This document shows positions 1-5,746 of a DNA stretch of 8,544 nt, piece after piece; the stretch's first letter is position 1, and each line of letters begins with the position of its first letter. The stretch comes from Bacteroidales bacterium (lineage in GTDB: Bacteria; Bacteroidota; Bacteroidia; Bacteroidales; VadinHA17), in contig JAFGXK010000177.1 of NCBI GenBank assembly GCA_016936695.1, forward strand, positions 1 to 8,544, in the 5' to 3' direction. A program made the position numbers and the translations under genes. The notes beneath the pieces were generated by a model. The model saw only the letters and a list, made by a program, of their open reading frames with translations. It was not told the origin of the DNA and made no database searches.

Positions 1-28
1 TAATGACTGACAATTAAAATAGATTAAA

Positions 29-214
29 ATGGCACATCCCAAACACAAACATTCGAAGACCAGGAGAGATAAGCGCAGGACTCATTATAAAGCAACTGCC
101 CCCACAACGGCCGTCTGCTCCAACTGCGGATCTTCGGTTCAGTATCACAGGGTATGTCCTGAATGCGGCTTTTACAGAGGCAGGCTGGCTATTGAGAAAA
201 AGACAACTGCCTGA
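29..214 (+). CDS. rpmF: 50S ribosomal protein L32
   Basis: Small basic protein of the large ribosomal subunit, 61 residues, the usual size for L32. The N-terminus is the family's Lys/Arg/His-rich tail (MAHPKHKHSKTRRDKRRTHYK), followed by a zinc-ribbon with Cys30-x2-Cys33 and Cys43-x2-Cys46, so this is the zinc-binding (C+) paralogue type. The ATG follows an A/T-rich leader with no Shine-Dalgarno motif. It sits 25 bases before plsX; linkage of rpmF with plsX and fabH is a long-known arrangement in many bacteria and is thought to couple ribosome and membrane synthesis. The TAA/TGA at the first bases of the window may be the end of an upstream gene (often a YceD/DUF177 protein in this context), but too little is visible to call it. 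Confidence 0.97.
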   Translation: MAHPKHKHSKTRRDKRRTHYKATAPTTAVCSNCGSSVQYHRVCPECGFYRGRLAIEKKTTA

Positions 215-239
215 TTTTCATAACCAGACCTGATAAGCT

Positions 240-1178
240 ATGAATATCGGCGTAGATATCATGGGGGGGGATTACGCACCTTACGCTGTGGTGGAGGGTG
301 TGGCGGATTCTCTTGAGTACCTCACGGACGATGACACCCTGGTACTTGTGGGTGACGAAAAAGCCATAGTTGAAAAACTTGGCTCCATGAATGTTTCATC
401 GCCGCGACTGAAGATCGTCTCTGCCAAAGAGGTAATTGAAATGGGCGATCATCCTGCACGTGCATTTTCCCAGAAGAAGGACTCAAGCATTGCAGTCGGA
501 TTCAGGATGCTGCAGGACGGCGGGCTTGACGGTTTCTGCAGTGCTGGAAATACCGGTGCTATGCTTGTAGGTGCAAGTTATACGGTAAATGTGATACCGG
601 GTGTTTTAAGGCCGGCCCTTGCAACAACGCTACCATGTGTCGACGGACGAAATTCAGTTATGCTCGATGTGGGCCTCAATCCCGACAGCAAGCCCGATGT
701 CCTTTTGCAGTACGGTATCCTGGGCAGCCTTTATGCCAAATTCGTTCTTTCAATTCCTGAGCCCAATGTAGGGCTCCTTAACATAGGGCATGAAGAAACA
801 AAGGGGACCGCAAACGTGAAAGCCGCCTATGAGCTTATGAAGGAATATCCCGGGCTGAATTTTGCAGGCAACATCGAAGGACACTCGCTTTTCCATGAGG
901 ATATAACCGATGTGGTTGTCTGCGATGGTTTTGTTGGTAATATTGTCCTGAAACAGGCAGAGGCAATTTATATGTTATCAAAAAAAATTAAAGTTGCCCA
1001 CCCGTTTTTCGAACGGATGAATTTTGAGAATATAGGAGGGACTCCGATAGTGGGGATAAACGCCAATGTTGTTATTGGTCACGGCATTTCGAAGCGAAAG
1101 GCCATTATGAACATGATTCTTCAGACACGGGATGTTGTAAAGGCAAATCTTGCGAAGAAGATTATAGAAGCAATCTGA
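240..1178 (+). CDS. plsX: Phosphate acyltransferase PlsX
   Basis: Soluble, membrane-associated enzyme that converts acyl-ACP and phosphate into acyl-phosphate, the acyl donor used by PlsY in the first step of phosphatidic acid synthesis. The 312 residues are close to the usual family length. Family landmarks are the N-terminal MGGDYAP (8-14), SAGNTGA (101-107), the NIGHEETKG segment (181-189), CDGFVGN (228-234) and a GHG turn (280-282). The start ATG at 240 places MGGD at the expected distance from the N-terminus. The codons for Met8-Gly-Gly-Asp contain an uninterrupted run of eight G (263-270); the frame is intact. The gene lies between rpmF and fabH, with fabH starting 7 bases after its stop, which implies co-transcription. 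No PlsY gene is in view. Confidence 0.97.
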   Translation: MNIGVDIMGGDYAPYAVVEGVADSLEYLTDDDTLVLVGDEKAIVEKLGSMNVSSPRLKIVSAKEVIEMGDHPARAFSQKKDSSIAVGFRMLQDGGLDGFCSAGNTGAMLVGASYTVNVIPGVLRPALATTLPCVDGRNSVMLDVGLNPDSKPDVLLQYGILGSLYAKFVLSIPEPNVGLLNIGHEETKGTANVKAAYELMKEYPGLNFAGNIEGHSLFHEDITDVVVCDGFVGNIVLKQAEAIYMLSKKIKVAHPFFERMNFENIGGTPIVGINANVVIGHGISKRKAIMNMILQTRDVVKANLAKKIIEAI

Positions 1179-1185
1179 ACTTATT

Positions 1186-2187
1186 ATGGGTAAAATCAGA
1201 GCTGTCATAACCGGCATCCATGCATGGGTTCCGGAATACAGGCTGACGAATCTTGAACTCTCGAAGATGGTCGACACTTCGGATGAATGGATCATGCAGA
1301 GAGTCGGGATTAAGGAAAGACGAATCCTTAAAGGGGAAGGTCTGGGCACCTCGGACATTGCAGAACATGCAGTGAGGGGATTGCTTGAAAAAACGGGGAC
1401 TTCGCCAGATGAGGTCGATCTGCTTATCTGCGCCACAATTACCCCCGATATGGCCTTCCCTGCAACCGCTAACATCATTTCCGACAAGGTAGGAATAAAG
1501 AATGCATTCAGTTTTGATCTGGGCGCTGCATGTTCCGGATTTCTCTTTGCTCTGCAGACGGCAGCAGCATATGTTTCAACAGGCAAGTTCAAAAAGGTAG
1601 TGGTTGTGGGAGCAGATAAGATGTCATCCATTACCGATTACACCGACCGGACAACCTGTACGCTCTTCGGCGACGCTGCCGGGGCCGTCCTGCTTGAACC
1701 TACAAGGGAGGATTACGGAATAATGGACTACATATTTCATGTTGACGGATCAGGACGGAAATACCTTCATATGAAGGCGGGGGGATCGGCAAAACCTCCT
1801 TCGCATGAAACTGTTGATGCACGTGAGCATTTTGTTTACCAGGAAGGGCAGAGCGTGTTCAAGTTTGCGGTCGTTAACATGGCCGATGTTGCAGTCGAAA
1901 TAATGGTAAGGAACAAACTCAAATCAGAAGATATCGCCTGGCTGGTTCCTCACCAGGCCAACCTGAGGATAATAGATGCCACCGGCAGGAGGATGGGACT
2001 TTCGCCGGAAAAGATAATGATCAACATCGAGAATTACGGAAATACAACCGCTGCCACAATTCCTCTTTGCCTCTGGGAATATGAGAAGAAACTGAAAAAA
2101 GGCGATAAACTTATCCTGGCCGCGTTCGGCGGAGGTTTCACATGGGGATCGGTCTATCTCAAATGGGGCTACGATCCGGTCACATAA
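1186..2187 (+). CDS. fabH: Beta-ketoacyl-ACP synthase III (KAS III)
   Basis: Cytosolic enzyme that condenses a short acyl-CoA with malonyl-ACP to begin type II fatty-acid synthesis. The 333 residues show the thiolase fold family signs: N-terminal DTSDEWI (30-36), catalytic Cys116 in AACSGF, FGDAAGAV (161-168), His256 in PHQAN (255-259), Asn286 in GNTTAA, and the C-terminal AAFGGGFTWGS. The Cys-His-Asn triad is therefore complete. Substrate preference (acetyl-CoA or branched primers) cannot be read from these motifs; branched-chain fatty acids are common in Bacteroidota, so a branched preference is possible. It lies 7 bases after plsX and seems to be the last gene of the rpmF-plsX-fabH unit, since a promoter-like gap follows. 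No acc, fabD or acpP gene follows, although some genomes have them here. Confidence 0.97.
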   Translation: MGKIRAVITGIHAWVPEYRLTNLELSKMVDTSDEWIMQRVGIKERRILKGEGLGTSDIAEHAVRGLLEKTGTSPDEVDLLICATITPDMAFPATANIISDKVGIKNAFSFDLGAACSGFLFALQTAAAYVSTGKFKKVVVVGADKMSSITDYTDRTTCTLFGDAAGAVLLEPTREDYGIMDYIFHVDGSGRKYLHMKAGGSAKPPSHETVDAREHFVYQEGQSVFKFAVVNMADVAVEIMVRNKLKSEDIAWLVPHQANLRIIDATGRRMGLSPEKIMINIENYGNTTAATIPLCLWEYEKKLKKGDKLILAAFGGGFTWGSVYLKWGYDPVT

Positions 2188-2211
2188 ATTATTTTTGCCG
2201 GCAATAGTTTT

Positions 2212-2235
2212 TATATTTGTGAGTTATTATGTTTG
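2212..2235 (+). promoter_or_regulatory. Candidate Bacteroidota-type promoter upstream of the bactofilin-atp cluster
   Basis: Two exact matches to the Bacteroidota -7 consensus TAnnTTTG lie in the gap after fabH: TATATTTG at 2212-2219 and TATGTTTG at 2228-2235. A TTTG that could act as a -33 element is at 2194-2197, but it is 14 bases from the first box and 30 from the second, against roughly 19-21 in the textbook arrangement, so the -33 match is poor. A 10-base palindrome, TTGCCGGCAA, covers 2195-2204 and could be an operator or chance. Transcription starting just after either box would leave the ATG at 2229 leaderless or untranscribed, which favours ATG 2256 as the bactofilin start. No promoter was demonstrated here; this is motif matching only. 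Confidence 0.45.
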
Positions 2236-2255
2236 TAAGTGTAATCCTGAAAAAA

Positions 2256-2669
2256 ATGGCAAAATTCAACGAACCGGAGAATAACGCGGTAAATCTGATA
2301 AGTAACGGAACCGAAATCACAGGTGACATTAAGTCGAACGGAGACATTAGGATAGACGGGTTGCTTACCGGTAACCTTTCTACCAAAGGTAAGGTCGTGA
2401 TAGGTCCTACCGGCAGAGTTAAAGGAGAAGTATATTGCAAAAACTCGGAAGTATCCGGTGCGGTTGACGGTAAGATATGCGTTAGCCAGTTGTTAACGCT
2501 TAAGACGGATTCAAAAATTACCGGGGAAATTCTTACTTTCAAGCTTTCAATTGAACCGGGAGCAAAATTCACCGGGAACTGCAAAATGAGTGAAAGCGAA
2601 AATAATGAACCAGCAAGCTTCGCCAAAGAAAAAGAATCAGAAAGAGCCGGAGAAAAAACCGGTAAGTGA
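2256..2669 (+). CDS. Bactofilin family polymer-forming cytoskeletal protein
   Basis: Bactofilins polymerise without nucleotide into filaments through a short right-handed beta-helix and scaffold cell-shape and envelope proteins. This one is 137 residues. The core spans about residues 14-110, with repeated beta-rungs: GTEITGDIKSNGDIRIDG (18-35), then LTGNLSTKGKVVIGPTGRVKGEV, SEVSGAVDGKI and SKITGEI. The tail after about 110 is Glu/Lys-rich and likely disordered. I chose ATG 2256 over the in-frame ATG 2229 because MAKFNEPENN gives the typical short N-terminus, because the codon is preceded by an A7 stretch as in Bacteroidota leaders, and because the extra MFVSVILKK is not family-like and overlaps a promoter box. 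It has no transmembrane segment. Its last 65 bases overlap atpZ in another frame. It is the first gene of the putative atp transcript; a role in positioning envelope complexes is speculation. Confidence 0.9.
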   Translation: MAKFNEPENNAVNLISNGTEITGDIKSNGDIRIDGLLTGNLSTKGKVVIGPTGRVKGEVYCKNSEVSGAVDGKICVSQLLTLKTDSKITGEILTFKLSIEPGAKFTGNCKMSESENNEPASFAKEKESERAGEKTGK

Positions 2670-2862
2670 CGGGCTTCATAACTTTGCACGTTACTCCGGG
2701 ATGGCCTTTCAGATGATGGCCATCATCCTGGTCACCACATGGGGAGGAGTAAAGCTGGATAAGGTGCTTAAGCTGGAAACCCCGGTTTTTACAGTCGTGC
2801 TGTCGCTTCTGGGCGTTTTTGCAGCCATTTACACCTCCCTTAGGGATTTCATTAAAAAATAA
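2605..2862 (+). CDS. atpZ: AtpZ/AtpI family ATP synthase accessory protein
   Basis: Small membrane protein of the ATPase_gene1 (AtpZ) family, 85 residues, encoded just upstream of ATP synthase genes in many bacteria. The family has been linked to c-ring assembly or stability and to Mg2+/Ca2+ supply; the exact role is unsettled. The first 20 residues are Lys/Glu-rich and cytosolic, then ARYSGMAFQM leads into TM1 (about 32-47), a short turn GGVKLDKVLKLETP holds the conserved Gly-x3-Asp pattern (Asp52), and TM2 is about 61-78 (VFTVVLSLLGVFAAIY). ATG 2605 is preferred; a GTG at 2590 would add five residues. The start lies inside the bactofilin gene (65-base overlap, frame +1 relative), so translation is probably coupled. 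A start at the ATG at 2701, beyond the overlap, would remove conserved residues before TM1. Confidence 0.88.
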   Translation: MNQQASPKKKNQKEPEKKPVSDGLHNFARYSGMAFQMMAIILVTTWGGVKLDKVLKLETPVFTVVLSLLGVFAAIYTSLRDFIKK

Positions 2863-2872
2863 CCTCTGTATC

Positions 2873-3259
2873 TTGAAGGATTTCAGAAAATGGTTTATTT
2901 GGCTGCTGCTGATGGATGCAGCGGTCTTTATTGCAGGATTTATCGTCAGGTACCTGTCAGGAGTTGTTTTCCCTTTCAGTTACCTGGCTGTTCCGGCTCT
3001 CTCTTTCACATTCATCACTGTTGTGATCCTTCTGGTGTTCTTCACTGGCCTGAAAAAGGATCAGGCAGCCAGGACAATGCATATCCTTGTGGCCATTAGT
3101 CTCAAATTGCTGCTCGAACTGGTGCTTGCTCTGGTTTGGTTCTTTATTGCCAAAAAAACCTCTCTTACCTCTTTGTTTTTGTTTTTTGTATTATATTTAC
3201 CGTTCACGGTGTTCGCGACATTTGCTATGTTTAACACCCTAAAAACCAAATCTTTATAA
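2873..3259 (+). CDS. AtpI-like four-helix membrane protein of the ATP synthase cluster
   Basis: A 128-residue, very hydrophobic protein with four predicted membrane helices: about 7-25, 38-59, 69-92 and 98-120. Size, topology and place directly before atpB match AtpI (ATP synthase protein I), which in other bacteria helps assemble the c-ring; sequence similarity is too weak by eye to be certain. TM3 carries buried charges Lys78 and Glu82, a pattern like the charged pair in TM3 of E. coli AtpI but in reverse order. The start is taken as TTG 2873 (MKDFRKWFIW), 10 bases after the atpZ stop. A longer reading from TTG 2819 would overlap atpZ by 44 bases and add a Pro-rich leader of no obvious use, while the first internal ATG would cut into TM1. 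The UUG start suggests low output. Confidence 0.72.
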   Translation: MKDFRKWFIWLLLMDAAVFIAGFIVRYLSGVVFPFSYLAVPALSFTFITVVILLVFFTGLKKDQAARTMHILVAISLKLLLELVLALVWFFIAKKTSLTSLFLFFVLYLPFTVFATFAMFNTLKTKSL

Positions 3260-3272
3260 AATCAAAATCGAT

Positions 3273-4334
3273 TTGAAAAGGATATATTTTACGGGACTTC
3301 TGTTTGTTTTTCTGGCCGTTTTTTGTTTTCCTGCACAGAGCCAGGAAGCACATTCCGGCGGAGAAGCAGAAGAAGAATTCGACGCAAGTTCATTCATTCT
3401 TGAGCATATTTCGGATTCTCACGAATGGCATATCATGACGAAGAAAAACGGGGAACATGTCTCTATTCAGCTTCCTGTTATTCTTTATTCAAAAGGCAGC
3501 GGATTGCATGTGTTTTCATCAAGAAAGCTTGCCCACGGTCATGAGTACAACGGATTTCGTCTTGAGGAAGAAGGCGACCTTGAAGGAAGGATAGTAAAGG
3601 TAAAGTCAGACGGCACGGTTGACATGGACAACATGCCCATCGACTTTTCTATCACCAAGACAGTTGTGGGGATGATGGGTGCTGCTTTGATAGGCCTGTG
3701 GCTCTTCCTGGCGCTTGCACGTTCATATAAAAAGACCGGAATAAGCCCTCCCAAAGGTATTCAGGGTTTTCTGGAACCTATTGTCCTTTTTGTCAGGGAT
3801 GATATTGCCGTTCCTAATATCGGAGAGAAGAAAGCCGGGAAATTCATGCCCTACCTGCTTTCGGTTTTCATCTTCATTCTTATCAACAACCTGATGGGGC
3901 TGATTCCTTTCCCCCCGCCGTTCGGGGCCAATGTCACCGGCAACATTGCCATTACATTGGTGCTGGCGCTTTTCACATTTTTCATGATTCAGCTGAACGG
4001 CAACAAAACCTACTGGAAGCATATTTTTGCGGCACCGGGTGTTCCATTCTGGCTTCTTCCGATAATGATACCGGTTGAGCTTATTGGAATGATCTCAAAG
4101 CCGTTTGCCCTGATGGTCCGATTGTTTGCAAACATTACAGCCGGTCATATAATTGTGCTCAGTCTGGTTTCACTGATCTTTATTTTCAAGTCGCTGGCTG
4201 TGGCTCCGGTTTCAATCTTATTCGTGATATTCATGGATTGCCTCGAACTTCTGGTGGCATTCCTTCAGGCATATGTTTTTACTCTGCTGTCGGCCCTTTT
4301 TATAGGAATGGCAGTGGTGGAGGAACATCATTGA
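3273..4334 (+). CDS. atpB: F1Fo ATP synthase subunit a, with signal peptide and extended periplasmic domain
   Basis: Membrane stator subunit forming the two half-channels for protons against the c-ring. At 353 residues it is about 80 longer than the E. coli protein. Residues 1-23 look like a signal peptide (Lys2 Arg3, hydrophobic 4-19, likely cut after AQS at 23). A soluble, His-rich domain follows to about 127 and includes HISDSHEWH (45-53). Five or so membrane helices then follow. The essential arginine is Arg283 in VRLFANITAGH. Aligning with E. coli, Glu219 is replaced by His292 and His245 by Glu325, the swapped pair seen in many other a subunits; Gln332 matches E. coli Gln252. The start must be TTG 3273: an in-frame stop lies at 3240, and the next ATG (Met55) would remove the signal peptide. 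It begins 13 bases after the AtpI-like gene. Confidence 0.96.
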   Translation: MKRIYFTGLLFVFLAVFCFPAQSQEAHSGGEAEEEFDASSFILEHISDSHEWHIMTKKNGEHVSIQLPVILYSKGSGLHVFSSRKLAHGHEYNGFRLEEEGDLEGRIVKVKSDGTVDMDNMPIDFSITKTVVGMMGAALIGLWLFLALARSYKKTGISPPKGIQGFLEPIVLFVRDDIAVPNIGEKKAGKFMPYLLSVFIFILINNLMGLIPFPPPFGANVTGNIAITLVLALFTFFMIQLNGNKTYWKHIFAAPGVPFWLLPIMIPVELIGMISKPFALMVRLFANITAGHIIVLSLVSLIFIFKSLAVAPVSILFVIFMDCLELLVAFLQAYVFTLLSALFIGMAVVEEHH

Positions 4335-4363
4335 TAGTTATTGTTTAATTAAAAGTAAAAGTT

Positions 4364-4567
4364 ATGACAGGTACATTGGCATCAATCGGAGCAGGGCTGG
4401 CGGTTATCGGAGCAGGTCTCGGTATCGGCAGGATAGGCGGATCAGCAATGGAAGCGATAGCCCGGCAGCCTGAAGCTGCAACAAAAATTCAGTTGGCAAT
4501 GATTATTTCGGCAGCTCTTATTGAAGGAGTTGCTCTCTTTGCCGTTGTTGTTGCTCTTATTGCCTAA
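4364..4567 (+). CDS. atpE: F1Fo ATP synthase subunit c
   Basis: Proteolipid that forms the rotating ring of Fo. The 67 residues make a helical hairpin: TM1 about 5-27 with the glycine motif GAGLGIG (16-22), polar loop Arg34-Gln35-Pro36 facing F1, and TM2 about 43-66 with the ion-carrying Glu54. Sodium-type rings carry Gln in TM1 and Ser/Thr after the Glu; here the matching positions are Ile21 and Gly55, so proton transport is predicted. ATG 4364 follows an A/T-rich leader (4335-4363) and gives the usual N-terminus without a signal peptide. Several copies are needed per enzyme, and the gene is followed by a strong hairpin, which may raise its mRNA level relative to the downstream genes. Confidence 0.97.
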   Translation: MTGTLASIGAGLAVIGAGLGIGRIGGSAMEAIARQPEAATKIQLAMIISAALIEGVALFAVVVALIA

Positions 4568-4574
4568 AAGAATT

Positions 4575-4605
4575 GAAATCCTTCAACGGTTGGTTGAAGG
4601 ATTTC
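4575..4605 (+). terminator. Perfect 13-bp hairpin in the atpE-atpF gap (candidate partial terminator or mRNA stabiliser)
   Basis: Left arm GAAATCCTTCAAC (4575-4587), loop GGTTG (4588-4592), right arm GTTGAAGGATTTC (4593-4605), followed by TTTATTT (4606-4612). The stem is perfect. It lies 8 bases after the atpE stop and 28 before the atpF start, in the longest gap (66 bases) of the atp cluster. The T-tract is interrupted by one A and the stem is only moderately G/C-rich, so termination would probably be partial; since atpF-H-A-G must still be expressed, either read-through or a processing or 3'-end protection role fits. I see no promoter motif between it and atpF. Confidence 0.7.
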
Positions 4606-4633
4606 TTTATTTAAATCATTAAAAACACCTTAT

Positions 4634-5149
4634 ATGATCCTAGCAAGTAATAGTCTGACAACTCCCGCTATAGGGACACTCTTCTGGACTGTTGTGATAT
4701 TCACTATGTTCTTTCTTGTTCTCACCAAATTTGCGTGGAAGCCGATTCTGAATATGGTAAAGCAGAGGGAAGAGATGATCAAGGGGTCGCTTGCCTCGGC
4801 AGAGAAGGCAAGGAAAGAGATGGTAAAGCTTCAGAGCGACAATGAGGCTATCCTGAGGAAAGCCCGCGAGGAACGCGAGTCAATCCTTAAGGAAGCCAGG
4901 GAAGTCCGCGACAAGATGATAGCCGAAGCTAAGGGAAAAGCCTCGGAGGAGGCTGATAAAATAGTCGAAAAGGCCAGGACGGGAATCGAAAGGGAAAAAG
5001 CCCTGGCGCTTGCCGATATCAGGGAACAGGTTGCAAATCTGTCTGTGGATATCGCCTCAAAGCTTCTCGGCGAAAGACTGAGTCAGACAGGAGAGCAGGG
5101 AAAGCTTATCGATCATTACCTTAAGGATATTGATCTTAAAAAGAACTAA
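4634..5149 (+). CDS. atpF: F1Fo ATP synthase subunit b
   Basis: Peripheral stalk subunit linking the a subunit in the membrane to delta and alpha on F1. The 171 residues fit the family: a short N-terminus, one membrane helix about 14-33 (IGTLFWTVVIFTMFFLVLTK), the conserved FAWKPIL (33-39), then a long charged helix, about 41-135, rich in Glu, Lys, Arg and Ala that would form the dimeric coiled coil. ASKLLGERL (141-149) lies in the F1-binding C-terminal part. Only one b gene is present, so a homodimer is expected, unlike b/b' systems. The ATG follows an A-rich leader downstream of the hairpin; atpH begins 15 bases after the stop. Confidence 0.96.
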   Translation: MILASNSLTTPAIGTLFWTVVIFTMFFLVLTKFAWKPILNMVKQREEMIKGSLASAEKARKEMVKLQSDNEAILRKAREERESILKEAREVRDKMIAEAKGKASEEADKIVEKARTGIEREKALALADIREQVANLSVDIASKLLGERLSQTGEQGKLIDHYLKDIDLKKN

Positions 5150-5164
5150 ACGGTTAAGCGAGTA

Positions 5165-5719
5165 ATGAACGAAAGCAGAATTTCGGTAAGATATTCCAAA
5201 GCACTTTTCCAGTCAGCTCTCGAGAAAAATATTCTCGATACCATTAATCAGGATATGATTCTGATCCGTGATATTTGCACCATCCCGGAAGTAAGGGAAC
5301 TGTTGAAAAATCCGGTGATAAGGCCCTCAAGAAAGGGTGAAGCGCTTAAGGGCATTTTCGGTAAGGAGATACATCCTCTTACCCTGTCGCTGGTCGATCT
5401 GGTTGTCGGAAACGGCAGGGAACGTTATCTTCCTGCCATTGCAAGGGTATTTGTACATGAGACAAAGAAACACAGGGGAGTAACTGAATCGGTACTTACG
5501 ACGGCGGTAAAAATTGATCCTGAACTCAAGAAGCAGGTATCGGGCATGATTGAAAAACTTCTGGATACGAAAGTTGATCTTAAGGAGAACATCGATGAGT
5601 CGATAATAGGCGGATTTATTCTCAAAGTGGAAGACAATTATGTTGATGCCAGTATCAGGAACAAATTAAGGAAGATACGGTCGGAGTTGGTGACCGGAAC
5701 CTTTGAGAGACGTATTTAA
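5165..5719 (+). CDS. atpH: F1Fo ATP synthase subunit delta
   Basis: Stator protein (OSCP homologue) that caps F1 and binds the b dimer and the alpha N-termini. The 184 residues are the normal length. The N-terminal helical bundle begins with the conserved RYSKALF (9-15) and contains LLKNPVIRPSRKGEAL (47-61); the C-terminal part holds the family signature, IIGGFILKVEDNYVDASIRN (147-166), followed by KLRKIR. It has no membrane segment. The position between atpF and atpA, 15 and 27 bases away, matches the classical order b-delta-alpha. Confidence 0.96.
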   Translation: MNESRISVRYSKALFQSALEKNILDTINQDMILIRDICTIPEVRELLKNPVIRPSRKGEALKGIFGKEIHPLTLSLVDLVVGNGRERYLPAIARVFVHETKKHRGVTESVLTTAVKIDPELKKQVSGMIEKLLDTKVDLKENIDESIIGGFILKVEDNYVDASIRNKLRKIRSELVTGTFERRI

Positions 5720-5746
5720 GCATAAAGGAATTATAAGCAATAAAAT

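Noticed and set aside
1..28. Possible end of an upstream gene (TAA at 1-3, TGA at 4-6)
   Set aside because: Only a stop triplet is visible, so neither frame nor identity can be supported.
980..987. A8 run in plsX as a possible programmed frameshift site
   Set aside because: The main frame continues normally to a full-length PlsX, and no useful alternative frame or stimulatory structure is apparent.
978..1631. 217-codon open frame on the - strand across the plsX/fabH junction
   Set aside because: It runs antisense to two clear genes, has no recognisable motif, and follows from the codon bias of the real frames.
2229..2255. Upstream ATG adding MFVSVILKK to the bactofilin
   Set aside because: It overlaps a TAnnTTTG box, is not family-like, and the ATG at 2256 has an A7 leader and a typical N-terminus.
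4022..4029. TATTTTTG match to the -7 promoter consensus inside atpB
   Set aside because: It lies deep in coding sequence, more than 300 bases from the next start, without a -33 partner; the short motif is expected by chance.
5220..5237. Short inverted repeat CGAGAA...TTCTCG near the start of atpH
   Set aside because: It is 6 bp, A/T-rich in the loop, inside coding sequence, and easily explained by chance.
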